DNA of 64,000 bases from Bacteroidia bacterium. Its GTDB lineage: Bacteria > Bacteroidota > Bacteroidia > Flavobacteriales_D > Sanyastnellaceae. The stretch lies in contig JAUICJ010000010.1 in assembly GCA_030427925.1 (NCBI GenBank), positions 31,596 through 95,595 of the forward strand, in the 5' to 3' direction. The notes under the pieces are model-generated. The model was not told the origin of the DNA, did no database searches, and saw only the letters and a program-made list of their open reading frames with translations. The position numbers were made by a program, and so were the translations under genes. This document shows, in pieces, positions 29,726 through 38,566 of this stretch. Positions within the stretch are counted from its first letter, which is position 1. Each line of letters starts with the position of its first letter.

Positions 29726-31768
29726 TCAGTTCTCGATGACGAATTCTGTCCTGCGATTTGCAGCCCGCCCTGCTTCGGTATCGTTCGAGGCGCGGGGTCG
29801 ATTGGGACCGAATCCCTTCGAGCTCAAGCGATTTTCATCAACCCCGGCTTCCACCAAGAACGCTTTCACAGCGGCTGCCCGTTCCTCGGAGAGCCGCATG
29901 TTCATTTCCAATGTCCCCGCGTTGTCGGTGTGACCGTGGATGGCCACTTCAATTCTCGGATGGCGATTCAAGTAGTCTGCAAACGCCAGAAGAATGGGGT
30001 AGGAACGCTCAGAAATGTCAGCACTGCTGGTCGCGTAGTTGAGGTCCCTCATTTCATAAGCCGTCCGTTCCTCTGCGGACTGGGCTTTCAGTTGAAGGGA
30101 CGGCGCACTAGCAGATTCTGGGAGTTCAATGGAATCGGGAGGCGAGATGAGCAACGCATCGAAGGCGGTTTCAGGACCCTCCACAAAAACCACGAGTTCC
30201 TCCGCCTTGGAAGCCTCCATGGCACGCGCAAAGGTTCCGTCATCCCGATTGACCTCCAGGTAAGTCCGTTCCATGGATTCGGGGTCGAGCAGGCCCACTT
30301 GAATGGTCGAGTCGGGCAACCCGGCAGGTGTCAACACGGACCCCCTGACGATGGTCACTTCCGTGGCACGGTGTGGCGGAGGCAAGCGAAGGCCCAGAAT
30401 GTCCAGTCCTCGCGTCCCCGTTCGCCGACTCCCGAGGTAGGCCTGAAAGCCATCCGCAGCGACCACCAATCCGTGCTCGTCACCGGTTGTGTTGATGGGG
30501 GCCCCTACGTTGACCGGTTCTCCCCACGATCCGTCTTCGCCTCGCCTGCTGTACCAAATGTCGTACCCACCTCCCCCGGGTTGGCGATCGCTGGAGAAGT
30601 AGAGCGTCTTCCCGTCGGGGTGAAGAAACGGGCTCTTTTCGTTGAATGCAGTGTTCAGTCCCGCAATCGGTTCAGCAGGCAGCCAATCCCCATCCACCGA
30701 GCGCTGAGCTCGCATCAAGTCCATGGTTGGGTTGCCGTTTTCGTCCGGAATCGAGGTCGCCTTTACCGCAGCAAAAAACAACTCCGTTCCATCGGCCGAG
30801 AACGCGGGTTGGGCCTCCCAGCCGTCTGGAGAATTGATGTGGTCTGGCAAGGCAATCAACGGACCCCAGCGGTAATCAAATCCCCCCGAGGGACGGGCGC
30901 CGAGCACTTCGTACTTGACCACGAACAAGTCGATGTTTTCCGGATTCTCCGGGACGGGGTTGGACGCGGCAATGAACAATTCCCGGTTATCCACCGAAAT
31001 GGAAGCCCCTCCGTAGTGCGCGCCATCATTGAACGGCCGCTCCAAATCTTCCGGCGCTTCGAACGCTACTTCGCCCGCGCCGCGATGTGCCCATTGGAAC
31101 CGCTCCACGAGGCGAGACACCACATCGCCTTTGGGCTTGACCCGTTCAGCATGCGTCAAAAACAGCAACGATCCGTCCGGAGAAAGCGCGGGCAAGTATT
31201 CGTCAGCATCCGTATTGACGGTGGCCACAGGAACCAATTGCACTTCGCGCTCATGGGCGTAAAACGCCAGTTCAAATTCCAGCCCCACCAACACCTCGCG
31301 CACTTCTTCTGCCTGGCGGTCATAACGCTTGCCCAGCGGACGGTCATCCGGGAATGCCAAAAACCGCCCAAACCGCTCCACCGCTACCGACCGATCCCCC
31401 CGGGCATAAGCCAAAGCACCGAGTTCGTACCAAGGCTCCGCATGGTATTCGGGGCATTCTCCCACCAAATCCAGCAGCACGTTTTCGGCCTCATCTCCAC
31501 GTGTACCCGTTCGTTGAAATTGATGAAACAACAAATGCCCCAGCTCCTGAGCGCATTGGTGACAGGCCGGGTCCATTTCCAGGGCTTCTCGGAGGATCTC
31601 CGTTCGCTTTTCCAAGCTGTATTTGCTGGAGTTTTCGGCTTTCTCGAGCGCTTTTTCCGATTTGGGATCTTCAAAGGGCAAGCACGAATCAAGTTGGCTC
31701 CAACTCCATGTGGACAAGCTCCCGAATACGCCGATGAGGAACCACCGTTTCAAACAGAGAAATGCCAT
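29726..31768 (-). CDS. PorE-like protein: TPR, PD40 propeller, regulatory-like domain, OmpA C-domain
   Basis: 680 residues with a signal peptide ending WSWSQ. Order of parts: TPR-like helices (about 40-160); PD40/WD40-like blades with ALSPDGSLLFLTH, PAFSADGTELFF and LHPDGKTLYFSSDR (about 175-455); a CarboxypepD_reg-like segment (about 465-550); and a peptidoglycan-binding OmpA domain with IHGHTDNAGTLEMNMRLSEE and RRTEFVIEN (about 575-680). This order is that of PorE, a T9SS accessory protein anchored to peptidoglycan. Bacteroidota carry several paralogues, so a direct T9SS role is an inference. It lies 6 bp downstream of the DAACS gene. Confidence 0.85.
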   Translation of the reverse strand: MAFLCLKRWFLIGVFGSLSTWSWSQLDSCLPFEDPKSEKALEKAENSSKYSLEKRTEILREALEMDPACHQCAQELGHLLFHQFQRTGTRGDEAENVLLDLVGECPEYHAEPWYELGALAYARGDRSVAVERFGRFLAFPDDRPLGKRYDRQAEEVREVLVGLEFELAFYAHEREVQLVPVATVNTDADEYLPALSPDGSLLFLTHAERVKPKGDVVSRLVERFQWAHRGAGEVAFEAPEDLERPFNDGAHYGGASISVDNRELFIAASNPVPENPENIDLFVVKYEVLGARPSGGFDYRWGPLIALPDHINSPDGWEAQPAFSADGTELFFAAVKATSIPDENGNPTMDLMRAQRSVDGDWLPAEPIAGLNTAFNEKSPFLHPDGKTLYFSSDRQPGGGGYDIWYSRRGEDGSWGEPVNVGAPINTTGDEHGLVVAADGFQAYLGSRRTGTRGLDILGLRLPPPHRATEVTIVRGSVLTPAGLPDSTIQVGLLDPESMERTYLEVNRDDGTFARAMEASKAEELVVFVEGPETAFDALLISPPDSIELPESASAPSLQLKAQSAEERTAYEMRDLNYATSSADISERSYPILLAFADYLNRHPRIEVAIHGHTDNAGTLEMNMRLSEERAAAVKAFLVEAGVDENRLSSKGFGPNRPRASNDTEAGRAANRRTEFVIEN

Positions 31769-31774
31769 CGTGAA

Positions 31775-33172
31775 TCAAGCGGCTTGTTCTTCACCTTCCG
31801 TGTGCGCAATGATGGTCGAAACGGCACCATCTCCCGTTACATTGACCACGGTTCTGCACATGTCCAAGATGCGATCGACCGGGAAAATGAGTGCAATCCA
31901 CGCGGGGTTGAGCCCGACGCTCTCGAGCACGATGATCATCAACACGAGCCCAGCACTCGGAACGGCAGCCGCCCCGATGGAAGCCAACGTGGCCGTCAGC
32001 ACGATCACGGCTTGTTGGGCCAACGACAAGTCAACGAGGTGGAATTGCGCCAATGCCACAACGGCGACAGCTTGGTAAAGGCTGGTGCCATCCATGTTCA
32101 CGGTGGCGCCAATGGGCAGCACGAAACTCGAAGTTCGCGTGCTCACGCCGAGGTTTTTGTGAACGCAATCCATGGTGACGGGAAGCGTCGCCACGGAGCT
32201 CGAGGTGGAAAACGCCGTGATCTGTGCATCGCGCATGCCCTTCAAAAAATCCCGGAAAGAGACCCGCTTCACGATGAGGGAAACGAGCGTAGGGTAGACC
32301 ACAAAGGCCATGATGGCCAAACCGATCACCACCACGAGGCTGTACCGAAGGAGGAAACTCAGCAGTTGTTGGAAGAGGTCGGGGTCGGTGCCTGCGGCTT
32401 TTACGATTTGGCCTGCCATCAGGGCAAATACGAACACGGGCATGGCCTTCATCACCACCCACACCATGCGCACGAACACCTCATTGAGGGAGTCGACTGC
32501 CCGAATCAGCGGAGCCTTTTTATCGTCAGGCAAGCCCACGAGGACCATTCCGAAGAAGACTGCGAAAAAGATGATTTGCAACATGCTCATCGAGGTCAAG
32601 CTCGCAAAAATGTTCACGGGCACGACGTCCACGAGGGGTTGCAGGGGGCCAGCCTTCTGGGTGGAATTCGCTTTATTCAGCTTGTCTTCCACCCACGGAT
32701 TCGCTTGGGAGGTTTCGGCGGCGATTTGCGCGGTGAGTTCGGCGCGGTCGGGGTCTTGGGCGTACTGGAGGTCGTCGAGGATTTCGATGCCATTCGCGTC
32801 GCGCCAAAGCTCGTAGCGAATGCGGTTCGCTTCGAGGAGCTCGGGAGCGGTGGCGTCGCCTGGACGAATGAGGTTGACCAACACGAGGCCCACCACCACC
32901 GCGAAGGCGGTCGTGAGGAGGTAGGTGAGCAGGGTTTTCGCCCCCATGCGCCCGAGTTTTTTCACATCGCCCAAGCTGGTCACGCCGGAGATGATGCTGA
33001 ACAGCACCAAGGGCACCGCGATGAGCTTCAGCAAGTTGATGAAGATGTCGCCGAACGGCTTGATGTAATCCAAGGTGAAGTCATTCCACCCAAACGTGAC
33101 ACTGAGCCACGCATACACCACGCCGATGAGGAGGCCGATGATGACCTGCCAATGCAATGCAATTCCCTTCAT
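31775..33172 (-). CDS. Dicarboxylate/amino acid:cation symporter (DAACS family)
   Basis: 465 residues with about eight membrane helices and two re-entrant loops. The family signatures are AFSTSSSVATLPVT (serine-rich HP1) and GATVNMDGTSLYQAV (the NMDGT motif of helix 7). It takes up glutamate, aspartate or C4-dicarboxylates with Na+ or H+ across the inner membrane. A long insert (about residues 105-180) between early helices is charged and divergent. The start at 33172 (MKGIALHWQ) is supported by a promoter-like TACCTTGG 4 nt before it. Confidence 0.93.
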   Translation of the reverse strand: MKGIALHWQVIIGLLIGVVYAWLSVTFGWNDFTLDYIKPFGDIFINLLKLIAVPLVLFSIISGVTSLGDVKKLGRMGAKTLLTYLLTTAFAVVVGLVLVNLIRPGDATAPELLEANRIRYELWRDANGIEILDDLQYAQDPDRAELTAQIAAETSQANPWVEDKLNKANSTQKAGPLQPLVDVVPVNIFASLTSMSMLQIIFFAVFFGMVLVGLPDDKKAPLIRAVDSLNEVFVRMVWVVMKAMPVFVFALMAGQIVKAAGTDPDLFQQLLSFLLRYSLVVVIGLAIMAFVVYPTLVSLIVKRVSFRDFLKGMRDAQITAFSTSSSVATLPVTMDCVHKNLGVSTRTSSFVLPIGATVNMDGTSLYQAVAVVALAQFHLVDLSLAQQAVIVLTATLASIGAAAVPSAGLVLMIIVLESVGLNPAWIALIFPVDRILDMCRTVVNVTGDGAVSTIIAHTEGEEQAA

Positions 33173-33176
33173 GCCG

Positions 33177-33184
33177 CCAAGGTA
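33177..33184 (-). promoter_or_regulatory. Possible promoter -7 element of the DAACS gene
   Basis: TACCTTGG on the minus strand differs at one position from TAnnTTyG and lies 4 nt before the ATG at 33172. Confidence 0.35.
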
Positions 33185-33235
33185 CGGCGGAGGGTGCGCC
33201 TGCGCCAAGCCGATTCACCGCCGCAGCACCGGAGT

Positions 33236-34330
33236 TTACGGATGGAGTTGATCGAGCCGGGCGGGGGGAGCGAGCCACGCGTCGGCGAGCACCAAGGAGA
33301 GCATGGATTCCGCGATGGGCACAGCGCGCGGAAGGACGCACGGATCGTGCCGGCCTCGGGCGGCGAGTTCGGTGGGGACGCCATCGGGGGAAACGGTGGC
33401 TTGGGCGTGTTGAATCGTGGCGGTGGGCTTGAAGCCGAGACGCACCACGATGGGCATGCCGTTCGAGATGCCCCCTTGAATGCCCCCGCTTCGGTTGGTG
33501 GCGGTGGCGATGCCGCCCGAAGGGGAGGGGATGAAGGCGTCGTTGTGCGCGGAGCCGGTTGCGTAAGTCCCCGCAATGCCGCTGCCGATTTCCATGAACT
33601 TGACGGCGGGCAAGCTCCAGAGCGCTGCGGCGATTCGGGCTTGGAGTTTGTCAAACACGGGCGCCCCCCAACCCGCAGGCACCCCCTGCGCCACCACGAC
33701 CAGCGCACCACCGATTGAATCCCCTGCACGCGCCACCTCGGCGATGCGCGCGTTCATGCGCTCAGCCGTGGGGCCGTCCGGACACCGCACCGCGTACGCA
33801 TCCACTTCCGCCCGCGGCACGAAGGCCGGTTCCGCCTCCCACGCCACGTCGCCCACGCGCTCGACGTAGGCGGAGACCGCGATGCCCGCGCGGGACAGGA
33901 TTTGGTCCGCCACCGCCCCCGCGACCACCCGCGCAGCCGTCTCCCGCGCGCTCGCCCGACCGCCCCCCCGCGGATCCCTCCGCCCAAACCGCACATCGTA
34001 CGTAAAATCCGCATGACTCGGCCGATACGCCGCCTTCATCGCCTCGTAATCCTGCGACCGCGCATCCTCATTCCGGAGCAAAAACGCAATCGGCGTCCCC
34101 GTCGTCACCCCCTCGAAAAGCCCGCTCAGGAACTCCACCCGATCCGATTCCTTCCGCTGCGTCGTCAGCTCCGACTGCCCCGGGCGCCGCCGATCCAAAG
34201 CCGCTTGCACCGCCGCCACATCCAACGGCAACCCCGCAGGGCACCCGTCGATGACCCCACCGATCGCCACACCGTGGGACTCCCCGAACGTCGTGACCCG
34301 AAAAAAGTCCCCAAAGGAATTGCCTGCCAT
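33236..34330 (-). CDS. aroC: Chorismate synthase
   Basis: 364 residues, the last step of the shikimate pathway (EPSP to chorismate, FMN-dependent). Motifs: GESHGVAIGGVIDGCPAGL, RRRPGQSELTTQRKE, GGGRASARETAARVVAGA, and NRSGGIQGGISNGMPI. The start at 34330 (MAGNSFGDFFRVTTFGESHG) fits the family exactly. The frame stays open far upstream only because of high GC. It is divergent from hutI with 36 bp between the starts. Confidence 0.97.
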   Translation of the reverse strand: MAGNSFGDFFRVTTFGESHGVAIGGVIDGCPAGLPLDVAAVQAALDRRRPGQSELTTQRKESDRVEFLSGLFEGVTTGTPIAFLLRNEDARSQDYEAMKAAYRPSHADFTYDVRFGRRDPRGGGRASARETAARVVAGAVADQILSRAGIAVSAYVERVGDVAWEAEPAFVPRAEVDAYAVRCPDGPTAERMNARIAEVARAGDSIGGALVVVAQGVPAGWGAPVFDKLQARIAAALWSLPAVKFMEIGSGIAGTYATGSAHNDAFIPSPSGGIATATNRSGGIQGGISNGMPIVVRLGFKPTATIQHAQATVSPDGVPTELAARGRHDPCVLPRAVPIAESMLSLVLADAWLAPPARLDQLHP

Positions 34331-34335
34331 GTCCC

Positions 34336-34343
34336 CAAAGTTA
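34336..34343 (-). promoter_or_regulatory. Promoter -7 element of aroC
   Basis: TAACTTTG on the minus strand is an exact TAnnTTTG, 5 nt before the aroC ATG. Confidence 0.6.
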
Positions 34344-34353
34344 CACCGCTTGC

Positions 34354-34361
34354 TAGCTTTG
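34354..34361 (+). promoter_or_regulatory. Promoter -7 element of hutI
   Basis: TAGCTTTG is an exact TAnnTTTG, 5 nt before the hutI ATG. It is back to back with the aroC element, with only 10 bp between the two cores. Confidence 0.6.
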
Positions 34362-34366
34362 TGCCC

Positions 34367-35623
34367 ATGCGCATCCTCTTCACCCACATCAAAGGCCTCG
34401 TCGGAGCGTACGAGCAAGCCCCCGCCTACCTCGCAGGTGCTGACATGAATGCATTCAGCGTGCTTGACGACGCGTGGCTCGCGGTCGAGGACGGGCGCAT
34501 CGCGGACTTCGGGCGGATGGCGGATTTCGAGGGCATCGCGGATTGGTCGGGCTTGCAGGTCGTGAATTGCGAGGGGCGGTTTGTGCTGCCGAGTTGGGTG
34601 GACAGCCACACGCATTTGGTGTATGCGGCGGATCGGGCGAGCGAGTTTTTGGATCGGCTGAATGGCTTGTCTTACCAAACCATCGCCCAGCGCGGCGGCG
34701 GCATCCTGAATTCTGCCGAGCGGCTGCAGTCCATGTCCGAAGATGCGCTCTACGCGGCGGCCAGGGAACGGCTTGAACGCGCGCTCAACGACGGCATCGG
34801 CGCGTTGGAAATCAAAACCGGGTACGGTTTGACCGTCCAAGCGGAGCTGAAGATGTTGCGCGTCATCGGCCGGCTGAAGCGGGAAGCGCCGATCCCCATC
34901 AAGGCGACCCTGCTCGGCTTGCACGCGGTGCCGAGCGGGATGACGGCCGCGGAATGGACGGCCCAGGCGATCGAAGAACTCCTGCCCCAAGCCGCCGGCT
35001 CGGTGGACTACATCGATGCGTTCTGCGAGCAGGGCTACTTCGGTCTGGAAGAAACGGAGGCGTGGCTCGCGGCGGGGGCGGCAGCGGGGATTCCGGCCAA
35101 GGTGCACGTCAATCAGTTCAACGCGTTCGGCGGGGTGGAGTTGTGCGCCAAATGGAGCGCCCGGAGCGTCGATCACTTGGAGGAATTGAACGAGGCGGAC
35201 ATTCCGGCCTTGCAATCCACGCTCAATCGACCGGAGGGACCGATGTTCCCGGTGGCTTTGCCGGGATGCTCCCATTTTTTGTCCATCCCTTACACGCCCG
35301 GTCGGGAGCTGATCGATGCGGGATTGCCCCTGGTCTTGGCCACCGATCACAATCCGGGGTCGGCTCCGAGTGGCAGCATGCGCCTTGCGGTTCAACTGGC
35401 CATCGTGAAGATGCGGTTGCGCCCCCTCGAGGCCATCGCTGCGGCGACGTTGAACGCGGCAGCGGCCATGGACGTATCCGGTGAGGTGGGGGCCATCGCT
35501 CCGGGGTACCGTGCGAACTTGCTGCTGACGAGGCCGATGGACGATTTGATCGAAATCGGCTACCGATTTGGCGAGGACCCTGTGGAGCGCGTGTTCATGA
35601 ACGGGGTGGAATTGCCGCACTGA
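34367..35623 (+). CDS. hutI: Imidazolonepropionase
   Basis: 418 residues, an amidohydrolase that opens 4-imidazolone-5-propionate to N-formimino-L-glutamate in histidine degradation. Zn ligands are in VDSHTHLVYA (HxH). Other family blocks are RGGGILNSAERL, EIKTGYGL, HAVP, and LATDHNPGSAPSGSMRLA with the metal-binding Asp and His. It is followed after 52 bp by ftcD, which acts on its product. Confidence 0.95.
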   Translation: MRILFTHIKGLVGAYEQAPAYLAGADMNAFSVLDDAWLAVEDGRIADFGRMADFEGIADWSGLQVVNCEGRFVLPSWVDSHTHLVYAADRASEFLDRLNGLSYQTIAQRGGGILNSAERLQSMSEDALYAAARERLERALNDGIGALEIKTGYGLTVQAELKMLRVIGRLKREAPIPIKATLLGLHAVPSGMTAAEWTAQAIEELLPQAAGSVDYIDAFCEQGYFGLEETEAWLAAGAAAGIPAKVHVNQFNAFGGVELCAKWSARSVDHLEELNEADIPALQSTLNRPEGPMFPVALPGCSHFLSIPYTPGRELIDAGLPLVLATDHNPGSAPSGSMRLAVQLAIVKMRLRPLEAIAAATLNAAAAMDVSGEVGAIAPGYRANLLLTRPMDDLIEIGYRFGEDPVERVFMNGVELPH

Positions 35624-35640
35624 AGGCGTGTGCGCGTTGC

Positions 35641-35648
35641 TACCTTTG
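35641..35648 (+). promoter_or_regulatory. Promoter -7 element of ftcD
   Basis: TACCTTTG is an exact TAnnTTTG, 27 nt before the ftcD ATG. ftcD may therefore be transcribed on its own as well as from hutI. Confidence 0.55.
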
Positions 35649-35675
35649 GGGCGAATCATTTGACCTCAAACACCC

Positions 35676-37367
35676 ATGCAACGACTCATTGAATGCGTCC
35701 CCAACATCTCGGAAGGTCGCCGGGATGACATCATCCAAGCCATTGCTTCCACCGTTGAAACCGTCGAAGGCGTGCGCCTGTTGGACGTGGATCCAGGTCG
35801 GAGCACCAACCGGACGGTCATCACCTTTGTGGGGCCGCCCGAAACGGTGGGGGAGGCGGCGTTCCGACTCATTAAAAAGGCTTCCGAACTGATCGACATG
35901 TCCCAGCACCGCGGGGAGCATCCGCGGATGGGGGCAACGGACGTGTGTCCCTTTGTGCCCGTGGCCGGGGTGACGATGGAAGATTGCATCGAGGTGGCGC
36001 GGGCATTGGGCCAGCGCGTGGGGGCGGAGTTGGGCATCCCGGGTTACTTCTACGAGTCGGCGGCGCTTTTGCCAGAGCGCAAGAATTTGGCACATTGCCG
36101 CAAAGGCCAATACGAAGGCCTGGCCAAGCTCGCCGAACCGCAGTGGAAGCCGGATTTTGGCCCCGCTGAATTCAATGCCCAGGTGAAACGGACGGGCGCG
36201 ACGGCCATCGGTGCCCGCGATTTCCTCATCGCCTACAACATCAACCTGAACACGACGAGTTCCCGCCGAGCGAACGCCATCGCCTTTGACATCCGCGAAT
36301 CGGGGCGCGTGAAGACGGAGAACGGTCCGGGCACGCCGGTCGTGAAGGATGCCAACGGCGAACCGGTGCGCATTCCCGGGTCGCTCAAGGCCGTCAAGGG
36401 CATCGGCTGGTACATCGAGGAGTATGGCATCGCCCAACTTTCCATGAACCTGACCGACATCCAGGTCACGCCGGTGCACGTCGCCTTCGATGAGGCCTGC
36501 GCGCGGGCCGCAGACCGGGGCATTCGCGTCACGGGCAGCGAGCTCGTGGGGCTGTTGCCGTTGCGGGTGTTGACGGACGCGGCCGACCATTACTTGCGAA
36601 AGCAAGCGCGCTCGCTGGGCATTTCCGAGGCGGAGAAGGTGAAGATCGCTGTGAAGTCGTTGGGCTTGGACGATTTGGCGCCATTCAATCCACAGGAGCG
36701 GGTCATTGAATACATCATCGCGGATGCTGCAAGCGAACCATTGCTGGCCATGAACCTTCGCCAATTTGCGGATGAAACGGCCTCGGAGTCACCGGCTCCA
36801 GGAGGCGGTTCCATTGCCGCGTATTGCGGGGTCCTCGGGGCTTCCCTCACCACGATGGTTGCGAATTTGAGCGCGAACAAACGCGGATGGGATGATCGCT
36901 GGGAGGAGTTCTCTGAGGTGGCCGAGCAGGGCATGGCGTTGCAACGCAAATTGCTGAGTCTCGTGGATGCGGATACCGCAGCGTTCAACCAAATCATGGA
37001 GGCGTACGGCATGCCGAAGAACGACGAAGCTGCGAAATCAGCTCGAACAGCGGCCATTGAATCGGCCACCCGTCACGCCATTGAGGTGCCCCTGCAGGTG
37101 GCTCGCACTGCAGCCGCGGTGTTGCCCATCGCTGCAAACATGGTGGAACGCGGAAATCCCAACTCGGTTACGGATGCGGGGGTTGGTGCCATGGCGGCCA
37201 GGACAGCAGTGCTGGGTGCCATCTTGAACGCCCAAGTGAATGCAAAAGACTTGAAGGATCGCGCATACGTGGCCGAGGTCCTCGCCGAATGCGAACGCTT
37301 GACGAATGAAGTGGAGTCGGCTGAGCGTGCCATCCGGGAAGGGGTTGCGCGTGTTCTGAGCGCCTGA
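35676..37367 (+). CDS. ftcD: Bifunctional glutamate formiminotransferase / formimidoyl-THF cyclodeaminase
   Basis: 563 residues. The N-terminal formiminotransferase (about 1-325) begins IECVPNISEGRR and contains MSQHRGEHPRMGATDVCPFV with the catalytic His. The C-terminal cyclodeaminase (about 350-563) has ADETASESPAPGGGSIAAYCG and VTDAGVGAMAART. The two activities move the formimino group of N-formiminoglutamate to tetrahydrofolate and release ammonia, giving glutamate. This fused form is the vertebrate-like arrangement found in many Bacteroidota and fits with hutI next to it. Confidence 0.96.
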   Translation: MQRLIECVPNISEGRRDDIIQAIASTVETVEGVRLLDVDPGRSTNRTVITFVGPPETVGEAAFRLIKKASELIDMSQHRGEHPRMGATDVCPFVPVAGVTMEDCIEVARALGQRVGAELGIPGYFYESAALLPERKNLAHCRKGQYEGLAKLAEPQWKPDFGPAEFNAQVKRTGATAIGARDFLIAYNINLNTTSSRRANAIAFDIRESGRVKTENGPGTPVVKDANGEPVRIPGSLKAVKGIGWYIEEYGIAQLSMNLTDIQVTPVHVAFDEACARAADRGIRVTGSELVGLLPLRVLTDAADHYLRKQARSLGISEAEKVKIAVKSLGLDDLAPFNPQERVIEYIIADAASEPLLAMNLRQFADETASESPAPGGGSIAAYCGVLGASLTTMVANLSANKRGWDDRWEEFSEVAEQGMALQRKLLSLVDADTAAFNQIMEAYGMPKNDEAAKSARTAAIESATRHAIEVPLQVARTAAAVLPIAANMVERGNPNSVTDAGVGAMAARTAVLGAILNAQVNAKDLKDRAYVAEVLAECERLTNEVESAERAIREGVARVLSA

Positions 37368-37407
37368 TGAGGCGGCAGGTCCTTGCGACTTGAAAAATGG
37401 TGCAACG

Positions 37408-37437
37408 AAAAAACCCGGCCAAGAAGCCGGGTTTTTT
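37408..37437. terminator. Bidirectional terminator between ftcD and rplS
   Basis: CCCGGC (37414-37419) and GCCGGG (37426-37431) form a stem with a 6-nt loop, flanked by six A and six T. It serves both convergent genes. Confidence 0.88.
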
Positions 37438-37460
37438 CATGCGCGGGTGTTGCGCTCGAA

Positions 37461-37820
37461 TCAGTTCGCCTTGAAGTGGCGCTTCTCGCGGATGCGGGCA
37501 GCTTTACCCGTGAGGTTCCGGAGGTAGAAGATGCGCGAGCGACGGACTTTACCGCGCTTCAGCACCTTGATTTCGTCAATGAACGGAGAAGCGATCGGGA
37601 AAATCCGCTCGACCCCCACGCCGCTCGCCATCTTGCGAACCGTAAACGTTTGGGTGTGCCCTTCACCGCGGCGTTGGATCACCACGCCTTGAAACTTCTG
37701 AAGGCGCTCTTTGTTTCCTTCCTTGATCTTGATGGTAACTTCCACCGTGTCACCAGCTTGGAAGCTGGGCCAGTCTTGAACTTCGACGAGTTTGCTGGCG
37801 ATTTCCTTGATGCGATCCAT
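37461..37820 (-). CDS. rplS: 50S ribosomal protein L19
   Basis: 119 residues, including [53 protein letters not shown], and [22 protein letters not shown], all standard L19 blocks. It lies at the subunit interface of the ribosome. The gene follows trmD in the same direction with 65 bp between. CCCGA/TCGGG at 37835-37851 could form a small hairpin in its leader. Confidence 0.98.
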   Translation of the reverse strand: MDRIKEIASKLVEVQDWPSFQAGDTVEVTIKIKEGNKERLQKFQGVVIQRRGEGHTQTFTVRKMASGVGVERIFPIASPFIDEIKVLKRGKVRRSRIFYLRNLTGKAARIREKRHFKAN

Positions 37821-37885
37821 GGTACCTGTTTTATCCCGAGCTTAAATCGGGGTGCAATATTACGAAGAAATCCCGTTCCTCGCAT

Positions 37886-38566
37886 TTATTCTTCCAACAA
37901 ATCCGGGCGCCTCGCCTGAGTGCGCTCGAGCGCTTGCTCCTCTTCCCAAGCTCGGACCTTCGCGTGGTCGCCCGAACGCAGCACTTCCGGCACCTCCCAA
38001 TCGCCATAAACCGCAGGCCGCGTGTACACCGGGGGCGCGAGCAAACCATCTTGGAAGCTGTCCGTCAAGGCACTCATCTCGTCCCCGATGACCCCGGGAA
38101 TGAGCCGCACGATGGCATCCGTCAGCACGGCAGCCGCCAACTCCCCACCGCTGAGCACGTAATCGCCGATGCTGATTTCCCGGGTGATGAAGTGATCCCG
38201 AACCCGTTGATCCACGCCTTTGTAATGGCCAGCGAGCAAGATGAGGTTGCCCGCGATGGAAAGTTGGTTCACCAGCGGTTGGCTCAGCCGTTCCCCGTCG
38301 GGGGTCAGGTAGATGATTTCGGCGTAGTCGCGTTGGGCCTTCAGTTCGGCGATGGCGTCGGCGATGGGCTGAATGGTCATCACCATGCCCGCCGAACCGC
38401 CGAACGGCACATCGTCCACCTTTTTGTGCTTGTCGGTGCTCCAATCGCGGATGTTGTGGACGTGGATTTCCACGTGGCCCTTTTCAACGCCTCGTTGGAC
38501 GATGCTGTCCGCAAACGGACCGTCCAAGAGCCGAGGAACGACCGTCAAGATGTCGATGCGCGTCAT
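37886..38566 (-). CDS. trmD: tRNA (guanine37-N1)-methyltransferase
   Basis: 226 residues of the SPOUT family, methylating G37 to prevent frameshifting. Motifs: [51 protein letters not shown], and the knot segment [15 protein letters not shown]. The ATG at 38566 overlaps the aldo/keto reductase stop by 1 bp, so translation is probably coupled to that gene. The usual rpsP and rimM neighbours are not adjacent. Confidence 0.97.
   Translation of the reverse strand: MTRIDILTVVPRLLDGPFADSIVQRGVEKGHVEIHVHNIRDWSTDKHKKVDDVPFGGSAGMVMTIQPIADAIAELKAQRDYAEIIYLTPDGERLSQPLVNQLSIAGNLILLAGHYKGVDQRVRDHFITREISIGDYVLSGGELAAAVLTDAIVRLIPGVIGDEMSALTDSFQDGLLAPPVYTRPAVYGDWEVPEVLRSGDHAKVRAWEEEQALERTQARRPDLLEE

Noticed and set aside
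29930..33718. A 1262-codon plus-strand open frame across the PorE-like and DAACS genes
   Set aside because: Its composition is His/Arg/Glu-rich low complexity, and it covers two certain genes on the other strand.
34331..35659. Chorismate synthase extended N-terminally to 807 residues
   Set aside because: The family begins MAGNSFGxxFRVTTFGESHG, exactly as at 34330. The rest is antisense to hutI.
37835..37851. Riboswitch or attenuator in the rplS leader
   Set aside because: There is a single 5-bp hairpin without further structure or a T-run. It is too small to claim.
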